Part shown: positions 25,619-34,245 of the stretch, piece after piece
Layout of the letters: each line of letters opens with the position of its first letter
Numbering within the stretch: the stretch's first letter is position 1
Origin: an uncultured Gammaproteobacteria bacterium
Lineage (GTDB): Bacteria > Pseudomonadota > Gammaproteobacteria > Pseudomonadales > Azotimanducaceae
Direction: 5' to 3'
NCBI GenBank assembly: GCA_913045175.1
Contig: CAJWQG010000012.1
Coordinates: 1-64,000, forward strand
Length of the DNA stretch: 64,000 nucleotides
Made by a program: the position numbers and the translations under genes
The notes under the pieces: generated by a model
What the model saw: the letters and a program-made list of their open reading frames with translations, nothing else
Databases searched by the model: none
Told to the model about the DNA's origin: nothing

Positions 25619-26701
25619 TTAATCCAGCATGATGACGTGCCGGGCCTCCTGTCCTGTTTTGAGTGCCTCAAAGGCCTCGTTAATATCTTCAAGCTTGATG
25701 TGTTTTGAAATCATTTCATCCAGATGAAGTTTACCATTCAGATAAAAATCCACGAATCGCGGCATGTCGACGCGAAACCTGTTCGACCCCATATTCGATC
25801 CCTGAAGTTTCTTCTGGTCGATCAAATCTGCCCCATGTATCTCGACCATGGTCCCTACTGGAATCATACCGATGACTGTCGCAGTTCCTCCTCGACGTAA
25901 CATACGAAATGCCTGCTCAGCGGTTTCCTTGAGACCAATCGCTTCGAAGGAATAGTGACACCCACCATGGGTGAGTTCTCGCACCGCAGCCACAACGTCT
26001 GTCTCGCCACCATTGATAATATCGGTCGCTCCCATGATTTCGGCTAACTCAAGCTTGGCGTCCACCCGATCGATGGCAATTATTCTCCCGGCACCAGCGA
26101 TTGCTGCGCCATTGATCGCCGCAAGACCAACACCACCGCAACCTATTACGACTACCGTAGCCCCGGGTTCGACCCCCGCTGTGTGAAATACCGCCCCAAC
26201 GCCGGTGGTTGTGGAACAACCTATCAATGCCGCCCGGTCCATTGGCATCTCTTCAGGGATCTTTACCAAGGCGTGCTCATGGATCAGCATTAGTTCTGCG
26301 TAAGAGGATAAGTTTAAGAATTGATGTATGGGCTTGTCGTTCTGATGCAAGCGTGATTCTTCGTCCGCCCTGCGAGAGAGTTCAGGGTTACTGCATAGCG
26401 CCATGTTTCCGGTAAGACACATCTCGCAATAACCACAAAACGCGGAAAGGCAGGTAATCACGCGATCTCCCTTCTTCACGTAGGAAACCTCTTTGCCTAC
26501 CTCTTCAACAATACCGGCGCTTTCGTGACCGAGGATCGTGGGCAACTCATGTGGGTATGCACCGTTGGCGAAGTGTAAGTCACTGTGGCAGACACCTACC
26601 GCCAGCGGTCGAACCAGGACTTCGCGAGAACCAGGTTTGGATACCTGAACGTCCTCAATTTCCATCGGCGTGTTCTGCTCTCGAAGAACGGCAGCTTTCA
26701 T
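25619..26701 (-). CDS. Zinc-dependent alcohol dehydrogenase (MDR superfamily)
   Basis: A 360-residue medium-chain dehydrogenase. The catalytic zinc ligands are seen in VGVCHSDLHFANG and LGHESAGIVEEVG; the structural zinc loop has four Cys (CLSAFCGYCEMCLTGNMALC region). The Rossmann motif is GCGGVGLAAINGA, followed by the acidic IIAIDRVDAK, which points to NAD(H). The order and length match class III/NDMA-type alcohol dehydrogenases, which oxidise alcohols or hydroxymethyl adducts. It is divergent from the MFS gene with 87 bases between. The substrate is not predictable. Confidence 0.9.
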   Translation of the reverse strand: MKAAVLREQNTPMEIEDVQVSKPGSREVLVRPLAVGVCHSDLHFANGAYPHELPTILGHESAGIVEEVGKEVSYVKKGDRVITCLSAFCGYCEMCLTGNMALCSNPELSRRADEESRLHQNDKPIHQFLNLSSYAELMLIHEHALVKIPEEMPMDRAALIGCSTTTGVGAVFHTAGVEPGATVVVIGCGGVGLAAINGAAIAGAGRIIAIDRVDAKLELAEIMGATDIINGGETDVVAAVRELTHGGCHYSFEAIGLKETAEQAFRMLRRGGTATVIGMIPVGTMVEIHGADLIDQKKLQGSNMGSNRFRVDMPRFVDFYLNGKLHLDEMISKHIKLEDINEAFEALKTGQEARHVIMLD

Positions 26702-26788
26702 GACGACTACTCGTTGGTATTTATCGAATAGCTAACGTAGCATGATTCAACGATCGACGACAAAAGGTCGCTTCACCGATCCACCACA

Positions 26789-27976
26789 ATGCCTGAGCCA
26801 CCAAACCGTATACTGATTCTTGTCATTCTCTGGTTCGCAGGTCTGTACCTTCGACTCCCGGTACTAATCGCACCCCCATTGACGCCGCTAATCGATGCCG
26901 AACTCGCATTAAACCAAACTCAGTTAGGTGCTTTGACCACCATCCCGGTACTCATGCTTTCCCTTGGGGCGTTACCTGGCGCTGTGATAATCGCGCGCCT
27001 GGGACCAGCCCTCGCGCTAGTCGCGGCATTGGTTTTGCTGACGCTGGCATCGATTGGTCGGGGACTGGCTCCCCCCGTATGGATACTATTTCTTAACACG
27101 ACTTTTGTAGGTCTCGCTATTGCCGTTATGCAGCCTGCATTCCCTTCACTGGTTCAGCGCTGGTGTCCCGGGTTTGTTGCGCTGGGTTCTGCTGTTTACA
27201 TGAACGGCATGTTGATGGGGGAGTTTATTGGCGGCGGACTTACCATTCCCCTGGTTATCCCGTTTGTCGATAACGACTGGCGCGCCGCGTTAGCTTTCTG
27301 GTCACTTCCCGCTATCTTGATTGCGGGAGTCGTTCTGTTGTGCCGACGCCTTGGGGTTACTGAAGAATCGGTCGGTAAAGAAGGACCTCCCATATGGAAA
27401 CCACCACTTGGGGAACTTCGGGTATGGCAACTGGGGATCATTCTTGGCGCCGCTGCAGCTGGGTACTTTGGGACCAATGCCTATATGCCAACCCTGCTGG
27501 AGTTCAAGCAGATTCCCGAGGATTTACCGCACTATCTACTGGTCTTCAACGGAACCCAGGTTGTCGGGTCACTGATCATGGTAGCGCTCACCACGCGGCT
27601 GGTGGGAAGTGTGAGGCCCATCATCGTTGTATCATGGGGCACACTATTAGGTCTTATTGGCATCTTGTTACTCGATGGTTTCCTTGGACTAATGGGTGCA
27701 ATTGTTCTGGGTCTATCGACCTGCATTCAATTGATTCTTGTCGTTGCGCTGGTTCCGTTAATCTCAAGCAGTCGCGAGTCCGCGCCTCTCGCCGCGGGGA
27801 TGTTCATGATCGCCTACCTACTGGGATTCATCGTGCCGCTACTCGGTGGCCTGATCGCTGATGCGTTCGCTTCACCCGCAATGACATTCACGCCGCTCAT
27901 GCTGTTAGCGATAGTTGCCATCGCTATTTCGCATACATCCGATAACCTTGGGGCAGCTGAGGCCCACTCAAATTAA
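26789..27976 (+). CDS. MFS transporter, CynX/NimT family
   Basis: A 395-residue protein with 12 predicted helices. The N-terminal pattern LYLRLPVLIAPPLTPLIDAELALNQTQLGALTTIPVLMLSLGALPGAVIIARLGP is typical of the CynX/NimT branch, whose known members move cyanate, nitroimidazoles or similar small compounds. MNGMLMGEFIGGG and LPAILIAGVVLL follow in the first half. The gene overlaps the convergent carboxylase by 4 bases and is divergent from the alcohol dehydrogenase. The substrate is unknown. Confidence 0.82.
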   Translation: MPEPPNRILILVILWFAGLYLRLPVLIAPPLTPLIDAELALNQTQLGALTTIPVLMLSLGALPGAVIIARLGPALALVAALVLLTLASIGRGLAPPVWILFLNTTFVGLAIAVMQPAFPSLVQRWCPGFVALGSAVYMNGMLMGEFIGGGLTIPLVIPFVDNDWRAALAFWSLPAILIAGVVLLCRRLGVTEESVGKEGPPIWKPPLGELRVWQLGIILGAAAAGYFGTNAYMPTLLEFKQIPEDLPHYLLVFNGTQVVGSLIMVALTTRLVGSVRPIIVVSWGTLLGLIGILLLDGFLGLMGAIVLGLSTCIQLILVVALVPLISSSRESAPLAAGMFMIAYLLGFIVPLLGGLIADAFASPAMTFTPLMLLAIVAIAISHTSDNLGAAEAHSN

Positions 27977-30900
27977 GGTCTGAACTGCAGAGGTCGGGAC
28001 ACCAGCTCCGCGGGACTCGATACGATTTTGTAGGCTGTTTCCACCCATTCGCAGACGAAGCGTCGCGTATCCCTTGGGTCAATCATCTCTTCAATCTGAA
28101 ATTTGTTCAGTGGACCAACCGGGCCCCTGGCACTTTCTATACGTGCGTTAAGCTCCGCTCGCAGCGCGGCAGGGTCCTCCGCTTCTGCCAGTTGACGCTT
28201 ATAGGCCGCTTCGATGCCCCCTTCCGGTGGAATACCGCCAACATCTGCGGCAGGCCAGGTCACTCTCATTGACGCTGCGGAGCGTGGCGTCGCGAAATTG
28301 TTGCCTGCAACACCAAAACTACGACGCATGATGACGGTGAACATGGGAATCTTCATTTGTGCAAATGCGATCATCCACTCCCCGCCCTTACGAATAGTGC
28401 CGTTCATTTCATGCTCCACACCAACGGCAAAACCCGGACTATCGACCAGATTAAGCAACGGAATATGAAATAGATCACAAAGATCCACATGACGAATTAT
28501 CTTGTCGCATCCATCGGCAGTGAGCGCGCCTCCATTGCTGTGACGGCTGTCTGATGCGATCACACCAACAGGGTGGCCATTCATTCTTACGAAGCCCGTC
28601 ACCTGGTCAGTTGCCCACAACGGTCCCACCTCGAAAAAGGAATCCTTATCTGCGATAAGCTCAATAGCCCTTCTAATATCAAACGTAGTGGTCCGTTTAC
28701 GCGGAATGATCGTAAAAAGTTCTTCTTCGCGTCGTTCTATCGGATCCTTGGACGCGATAATGGGTGGTGCCCCATAAACACTTGATGGTAGATAGGAAAG
28801 GAAGCGGCGTGTCATTTGCGCGGCTTCTTCTTCAGTTTCCGCCAGATTGTCTACGGAACCATTGGTGCAGTGAATACGCCAGTCACCAAGTTCCTCCTTG
28901 GTGATATCGTAGCCCATCATGTGAGATACCACCGGTGGACCCGCGACAAACAATTGTGAAATATCACGAACCATGACTGAGAAGTGACCCAGCACGGCTT
29001 TCGCCGCACCAATACCTACGACGCTGCCAAGTAACATATTCACCACTGGCACTGTCGAGAGTTGCTGCGCGTACATATTGCTGCCCAGGTGACCTGGTAG
29101 AAAAGATCCACCACCACCAGCGACCCTGGGACGTCCCGCCTTTATAGCACCACTACTTTCCTTGGCCTTACTTTCTCCCTCTGTCTTCTGTGCCGGGACC
29201 ATAGCAGCAACACTGCCGCCACCGGAGGACCCATCAAGCATACGAACCGAGGGTATGCGGAGTTCTATAGATAAGCGGTCAAGATAGGTGCTTTTTGTAC
29301 CGATCGCGCCATCTGCGTGTCCGCCTCGAGAAGTAAAGTCATCTGCGCACACCACACTGGTTCGACCTTCAATCATTCCCCAACCACCAATGCTATTGGC
29401 GGGGGGGAATGCATCTATGTCGCCTTCTTCGTCGTAGGATGCAAAACCGGCAACACTACCGACTTCCCTGAAACTATTATCATCCAGCAGCATCTGAATT
29501 CGCTCACGACAGGTTAACTTGCCTCGACTACGCTGACGCACTACACCAGGCTCATCCGAATCGGGACCCAACCGAGTGTTGGCTAACTCGCGCAAGGTGT
29601 TTACTTCCTCGAGTACTGGCTGCCATGTCTCAGTGACCTTCTGGGCCTCAGACGAACCAGATGGCTTGATCAAAGCAACTACCTGGCTGGCTGCAACACT
29701 TTCACCTGGCTCAAGATCCTGAAGTCTGGTCACCGTACCCGCGCACGGCGCTGTCACCATGGTTTCCATCTTCATCGCACTTACCACCAGAATGCTGTCC
29801 CCTATTGCGACCTGGCCTCCCTGCTTTACACTGATCTCGATTAACTCGCCTGCGATTGGACACGTTACGCCCTGCTCACCTTCTGAAACAGGAATGGATG
29901 ATTGAGTGGCAGGCATACCACTCGACAGATCGCCCGAATGACCTGGCGCCTGCTGCGCCAGCAAACTGACAGCTTCGCTTGGCTCAGCGATGCCATCCAA
30001 AAGTTCCGGCTCTTCGGTCAGGAGCGAGGTTCGTGCGTCACCCTCCAATACGGCTGGATGTGACAGAATCTTCCGCAACTGAGACAGGTTTGTCGGCACA
30101 CCCTCAATATGAAATTCATCGAGTGAACGTAGGGTACGTTCAACCGCTGAAACAAGTGAGCCAGTCGAGTTCGAAAATCCAACAACCTTTGCCAGCAGTG
30201 GATCAAACTGTGGAGGTGGCGTATAGCCTGGATACCCCGAAGCATCCACTCGCACCCCTGCACCTGAGGGCTCTTTGTAAGCACTAATAGTCCCTGCGCC
30301 CTGGACAACAACTCGCGCTTGCACGGCGTATCCATTAGGTTTTCCGACCGCCTTCTGAGTGCCGATCCCCATCGAGGCCAGCGTCGCTCCTGCGGCGATA
30401 TGGAACTGAGTCTCCACCAGGTCGATTCCAGTCACCTGTTCCGTCACGGTATGCTCGACCTGAATACGTGGATTGCACTCGATAAAGTAATAGTCACCAG
30501 ATTCCGGTGAGTATAAAAACTCGACCGTTCCTGCATTAACGTAGTCAGCTGTTTGAGCCAGTCGAATGGCATCGGCAGAGATCTTTTTGCGTATTGATGC
30601 TGGTAAGCCAGGTGCTGGCGCAACTTCGACTACTTTCTGATTACGCAGTTGTACCGAGCAATCCCGCTCGTGCAGGTGCAAAACGTTGCCTTCGCCGTCA
30701 CCCACAACCTGTACTTCTATATGGCGTGGTCGCTCGATCAGTTTCTCGATAAATAGCGATCCATTGCTAAATGCGGCTTCTGCTTCGCTCTGGCAACGAT
30801 TAAACGCCTCGGTCATCTCGGACGCGACGGTAACCACTCGCATACCGCGGCCACCTCCTCCGGCTGCCGCTTTTAACATCACCGGATAGCCAATTTCGCT

Positions 30901-31338
30901 CGCGAGTTCGGTCGCATCATCGGCACTTGCAAATGACGAACCGGGCACCACCTGAATATCTAACGACTGCGCCAGCTCGCGGGCCTTCACTTTGTCGCCA
31001 AACAAGGACAGCGCGGCCGGGGACGGCCCGATAAAAGTAATACCTTCCGCCGCGCAACGTTCTGCAAATACGGCATTCTCTGACAGGAAACCATAGCCAG
31101 GGTGCACGCAGTCGCAGCCATTGCGCTTAGCCACTTCGATCAGAGCAGCCGTGTCCAGATAGGCATCAACGCCACTACCTGGCAATTGGCTGGTAACACT
31201 GGCAAAGCGAGTATGTAGCCCTAGTTCATCAACGGCGGGATAAACTCCGACAGACTCTATCCCCAACGCCGATGCCGCACGGGCGATTCGAATTGCGATT
31301 TCGCCCCGATTGGCAATCAGGACTCGATCAAATGACAT
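27973..31338 (-). CDS. Single-chain biotin-dependent acyl-CoA carboxylase
   Basis: A 1121-residue enzyme holding all parts in one chain. Residues 1-450 are biotin carboxylase (RVLIANRGEIAIRIARAA, HPGYGFLSENAVFAERC, KAAAGGGGRGMRVV, FIECNPRIQVEHTVTE). About 490-560 is the biotin carrier with the lysine target in SAMKMETM (Lys523). About 590-1121 is the carboxyltransferase pair (RSRGKLTCRERI, DGSSGGGSVAAM, LVDSPGFAVG, EEMIDPRDTRRFVCEW). Such chains carboxylate acetyl-, propionyl- or longer acyl-CoA. I start at ATG 31338, which has CGGAGCG seven bases upstream and gives the classic N-terminus; the frame is open to 31365. It overlaps the MFS stop by 4 bases. Confidence 0.92.
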   Translation of the reverse strand: MSFDRVLIANRGEIAIRIARAASALGIESVGVYPAVDELGLHTRFASVTSQLPGSGVDAYLDTAALIEVAKRNGCDCVHPGYGFLSENAVFAERCAAEGITFIGPSPAALSLFGDKVKARELAQSLDIQVVPGSSFASADDATELASEIGYPVMLKAAAGGGGRGMRVVTVASEMTEAFNRCQSEAEAAFSNGSLFIEKLIERPRHIEVQVVGDGEGNVLHLHERDCSVQLRNQKVVEVAPAPGLPASIRKKISADAIRLAQTADYVNAGTVEFLYSPESGDYYFIECNPRIQVEHTVTEQVTGIDLVETQFHIAAGATLASMGIGTQKAVGKPNGYAVQARVVVQGAGTISAYKEPSGAGVRVDASGYPGYTPPPQFDPLLAKVVGFSNSTGSLVSAVERTLRSLDEFHIEGVPTNLSQLRKILSHPAVLEGDARTSLLTEEPELLDGIAEPSEAVSLLAQQAPGHSGDLSSGMPATQSSIPVSEGEQGVTCPIAGELIEISVKQGGQVAIGDSILVVSAMKMETMVTAPCAGTVTRLQDLEPGESVAASQVVALIKPSGSSEAQKVTETWQPVLEEVNTLRELANTRLGPDSDEPGVVRQRSRGKLTCRERIQMLLDDNSFREVGSVAGFASYDEEGDIDAFPPANSIGGWGMIEGRTSVVCADDFTSRGGHADGAIGTKSTYLDRLSIELRIPSVRMLDGSSGGGSVAAMVPAQKTEGESKAKESSGAIKAGRPRVAGGGGSFLPGHLGSNMYAQQLSTVPVVNMLLGSVVGIGAAKAVLGHFSVMVRDISQLFVAGPPVVSHMMGYDITKEELGDWRIHCTNGSVDNLAETEEEAAQMTRRFLSYLPSSVYGAPPIIASKDPIERREEELFTIIPRKRTTTFDIRRAIELIADKDSFFEVGPLWATDQVTGFVRMNGHPVGVIASDSRHSNGGALTADGCDKIIRHVDLCDLFHIPLLNLVDSPGFAVGVEHEMNGTIRKGGEWMIAFAQMKIPMFTVIMRRSFGVAGNNFATPRSAASMRVTWPAADVGGIPPEGGIEAAYKRQLAEAEDPAALRAELNARIESARGPVGPLNKFQIEEMIDPRDTRRFVCEWVETAYKIVSSPAELVSRPLQFRP

Positions 31339-31446
31339 AACTACGCTCCGGCTTTGGCAAGCCATGCATAATGAAGACCTGAGTGTGGGTTGTCTAGGTC
31401 CCGAATGGGACTTACTTAAGCTCCATCAAGGGTGTACGTAGCCGGT

Positions 31447-31573
31447 CCTGGGAGTTGTTTTTCTCCGCGGCTTGCGACCCTCCCGGCTGCCCTCAACTCC
31501 TCCACAAGCCCCTTCGGGTCTCGCTCCCCCATTTCGGCGCTGCGCCTGAAGGCTACGAAAAACAACTCCCAGG
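31447..31573. repeat. 127-bp inverted-repeat element, copy 1
   Basis: Exact 17-bp terminal inverted repeats (CCTGGGAGTTGTTTTTC at 31447..31463 and its complement at 31557..31573) enclose a C-rich centre. The plus strand of the centre (about 31475-31548) is similar to the minus strand of the second element at 31698..31841, while the arms of the two copies differ. No open frame fits. It may be a MITE-like element or a structured RNA. The flanks 31339..31446 and 31574..31697 hold nothing else I can support. Confidence 0.6.
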
Positions 31574-31697
31574 CCCAGCTACTGTAGGACAGACACCGAG
31601 TGTGTTCAATTTGAACCCTGCCCCAACTACTTAGATCCCAGATGCTTGTGTGTCAGAGAGACAAAGACACAGTGTATCAAAGCGGTTGTTGCTTGAG

Positions 31698-31841
31698 GCA
31701 GGTGGAGTTGGGTGATTGCTCGCGCAAGCATATCTCGCCGTGCCGAGTTGGGGGAGCAAGACTACAGGCTTGCGGAGGAGTCGAGGGTAGCCCGGAGGGC
31801 CACGGCGAGGCTGAAGCGAGCAAGTACCCAACTTCACCTGC
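31698..31841. repeat. 144-bp inverted-repeat element, copy 2 (opposite orientation)
   Basis: Near-exact 26-base arms (left begins GCAGGTGGAGTTGGGT, right ends ACCCAACTTCACCTGC; three mismatches) enclose a centre that, on the minus strand, matches copy 1 at roughly three positions in four, including ACTCCTCC-x-CAAGCC and GCTCCCCCA. It lies 103 bases ahead of the dehydratase gene. Short open frames across it are shadows of the repeat. Confidence 0.6.
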
Positions 31842-31943
31842 TGGCACTCAATCAAGCCAAGCCCAGGGCGGCGGATAGTGACATATCTACATGCAATGCC
31901 TGCTCTGGTAATATCGCCTTCTCGCAGAGACTTAAGGGAACCA

Positions 31944-32387
31944 ATGGACGCGGATATTGAGGAACTACGTTCCGGGTATTTGAACAAAGACTTCGATGAG
32001 GTGACGTTTCAACTCGACGCAACCCGCATGGCGGAGTATGCCAAGGTCTGTGGTGAGATAGATCCCAAGTTCACCGACCCGGCTAACGACGATTTTCAGG
32101 CACCACCTACTTTCGTATCTACCCTGGTTGGCGGCAAGACGCTACCGAAAGACCTTCCAAGACCCGATGGCGTGGGTATGGATGCAGGAAAATACGTGGA
32201 ATGGATGTCACCAATTCGCGGTGGCGCGACACTGGTCGGCAAGACACATCTGCACGACATTTACACCAAGACAGGTCGGTCGGGTCGAATGATCTTTTTT
32301 GTGACCAGGATGGAACTGTTCGATGGCGATAGCCATATAGCCAACGCGGACACTCGAACCGTTTTCAGGGAGAAGTCCAGTGAGTGA
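31944..32387 (+). CDS. FAS1-like/MaoC N-terminal dehydratase subunit
   Basis: A 147-residue hot-dog-fold protein beginning MDADIEELRSGYLNKDFDEVTFQLDATRMAEYAKVCGEIDP, typical of the N-terminal, usually non-catalytic half of two-part MaoC hydratases. YVEWMSPIRGGATLVGKTHLHDIYTKTGRSGRM is the conserved core strand. AAGGGA sits five bases before the ATG at 31944; the longer frame from 31878 has no such site. The next gene starts 8 bases before this stop and encodes the catalytic half, so the two should form a heteromeric enoyl- or 3-hydroxyacyl-CoA hydratase. Confidence 0.8.
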   Translation: MDADIEELRSGYLNKDFDEVTFQLDATRMAEYAKVCGEIDPKFTDPANDDFQAPPTFVSTLVGGKTLPKDLPRPDGVGMDAGKYVEWMSPIRGGATLVGKTHLHDIYTKTGRSGRMIFFVTRMELFDGDSHIANADTRTVFREKSSE

Positions 32388-32811
32388 TTCTGTAGAAAAT
32401 ATTACCGATGTGGAATTTGGTGTGGAACTGCCTGCCTTCGCGCCGGATACCAGTCTTGAGAATGTGAAACACCATGGAGAATTTATCGGTTGGGGCAGTG
32501 GCAGATTTGTGGACCATGAAATAGCACGTAGCCAGGGCTTTCCAGGAGCAATCGTACCGGGAGTGATGAGCCAGGGTTTCCTCGGCGCGATGATTCATCG
32601 ATGGGCGCCCAATGCTGTGATCACAGCGATCGACACGGTTTTCAGAGCTCCTGTGCTGGTCGATCAACCCCATAAGATCAATGGCGTTGTTACGGACATC
32701 AACGAAGAAGAAGGCACCGTTGAGATTGATATTTCAATTACCAACGAGGCTGATGAGACCCGGGTTTTTGGTACTGCTACTGCGCGGCTGCCGGTTGATG
32801 GAACTCAATAA
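32380..32811 (+). CDS. MaoC-like dehydratase, catalytic subunit
   Basis: A 143-residue hot-dog protein with a GTG start. The R-hydratase-like active-site stretch reads GRFVDHEIARSQGFPGAIVPGVMSQGFLGAMI, with Asp/His in the positions of the hydratase dyad. The overlap of 8 bases with the FAS1-like gene implies a fixed ratio. Substrates of this class are 2-enoyl-CoA or related acyl-CoA thioesters. The nearby single-chain acyl-CoA carboxylase, on the other strand, suggests a shared branched or short acyl-CoA pathway, which is inference. Confidence 0.82.
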   Translation: MSDSVENITDVEFGVELPAFAPDTSLENVKHHGEFIGWGSGRFVDHEIARSQGFPGAIVPGVMSQGFLGAMIHRWAPNAVITAIDTVFRAPVLVDQPHKINGVVTDINEEEGTVEIDISITNEADETRVFGTATARLPVDGTQ

Positions 32812-32848
32812 CATTACCATCGGGATCGCGAAGCATTAAGTAATGGTG

Positions 32849-34234
32849 TCACTGGCGAATAGAGTTCGCGTAATACTGCACCAGGTTCTTCGAGTCTTCG
32901 TTAATGCGGAAGCGATTATCCTCCACGCGCAGAATGTCCCTTTCAGTTAACAATCCTAGCGCCAGCCGAATCGTACTTTCCTTGGGCTTATCATCGAGCT
33001 TCATTGCCGAACCCGAGTCAATCAACCTCTCTATTGACTCGTTTACCTTTTCCACAACCTCACCAGCGCTAAGCGTTTCGTGTTCTTCCAAAACCGTGGC
33101 CACCAGCGGTACAGGTAAAATTGGCATCACGTGCCTGATTGCTTCAAGCAACTGCTCCGCGAGTTTTTCGACGTGTTGAAATCGAAACTCCTTTTCAAGA
33201 CGTCGGAACTCCTGCCCGGTACGCTCACAATAGTCTCTTGCAGATAACGGCACACCAAAGTTTACGCTGGCATAACCATACCGACTCAACTTAGCCTCTG
33301 CTGAGGCAAACAGGTTACTTCCAATAAACCTTAATACGTCTCGGGTATGCCGCCATGTTCCCTTGCTATATGACTCATCAGCCATGGCGATCAAATTGCT
33401 GTCTTCCAGGACATGATCGTAGTTGATCCCTATCGGCACGAACACAATATCTCGATCCGCGGTCATGTCCCAGTCCCTCAAAATGTAGTCCAGGAAGCCG
33501 AGCTTGGGTTTACCCAACTGGCCATCACGACTGAGTTGCCCTTCAATGAAAACCGCCTAGGACACGCCTTCTCGCGTAGACATCGCCACATAACGTTCGA
33601 GCACCTTACGGTACCATGAATCATCTGAATTTCGCCGCACAAAGAACCCTCCAAGCGCCTTTATCAGAGTCCTTGGGGGAACACCCTCGCCCACTCGCCA
33701 ACCGCGAAAGACAGACTTACCTGACTAGCTGCGAGATAGGAAACCAGCAGGTAGTCCATATTACTTCTGTGATTCATTACGAAAACCACCGTTGCCTCAG
33801 GGTCAACGGATACCAGCTTTTCGTAGTCCGCTGCAGCAACCTTTACCCTGTAGATCATTCGAAAAATCCGACGAGCAATCCAGCACACAAGACGAAAGTA
33901 AATCACGGGCCGGGATGATTTGCCTCGCATAGTTGTAGACACGGGCCTGCAGGATCTCGCGCGACACATCCGACCGCATCGCTTCATTCTCTATTTCGAA
34001 AATTATCTGACTGTCGTAGATCAAACGATCGATCAAAACCTGGCGCTTGGTGCGCTGAAAAGGCCGAATCTGAATTCGCAAACGTTCATTTATTCTTTCT
34101 ATGGCTCGATTAAGTCGACGTCTGAAAAACCACTTTATCCCCGGAATCAACGCACTCATGACAACCGCGTAGATACAACCCGTTGCCAATACAATGATCA
34201 GCCACAGCGGTAGCTCCAGGGTGGCATTAAACAT
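32849..34234 (-). pseudogene. Glycerol-3-phosphate acyltransferase (PlsB-like) with two frameshifts and an amber stop
   Basis: Pieces of one PlsB-type acyltransferase lie in order but not in one frame. The N-terminus (MFNATLELPLWLIIV..., 34234 to about 33918) and C-terminus share a frame; the middle (about 33918-33680) needs another and carries acyltransferase block I, VFVMNHRSNMDYLLVSY. The original frame then resumes with LIKALGGFFVRRNSDDSWYRKVLERYVAMSTREGVS, is cut by TAG, and continues AVFIEGQLSRDGQLGKPKLGFLDY to the end. Two shifts plus one stop make real decay or low sequence quality the options. It begins 12 bases after the ASPIC protein, as the last gene of that operon. The normal role would be sn-1 acylation of glycerol-3-phosphate at the inner membrane. 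Confidence 0.75.
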
Positions 34235-34245
34235 GCCGCTTACTT

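Noticed and set aside
31447-31841. Inverted-repeat elements as integron attC sites
   Set aside because: Arms hold GTTGGGT and ACCCAAC in the wrong order for attC (RYYYAAC must come first), and there is no integrase or cassette array.
33558-33560. TAG codons in the acyltransferase and DUF2867-like genes as pyrrolysine or a reassigned stop
   Set aside because: Many intact genes nearby end in TAG, the acyltransferase also has frameshifts, and no pyl genes are seen.
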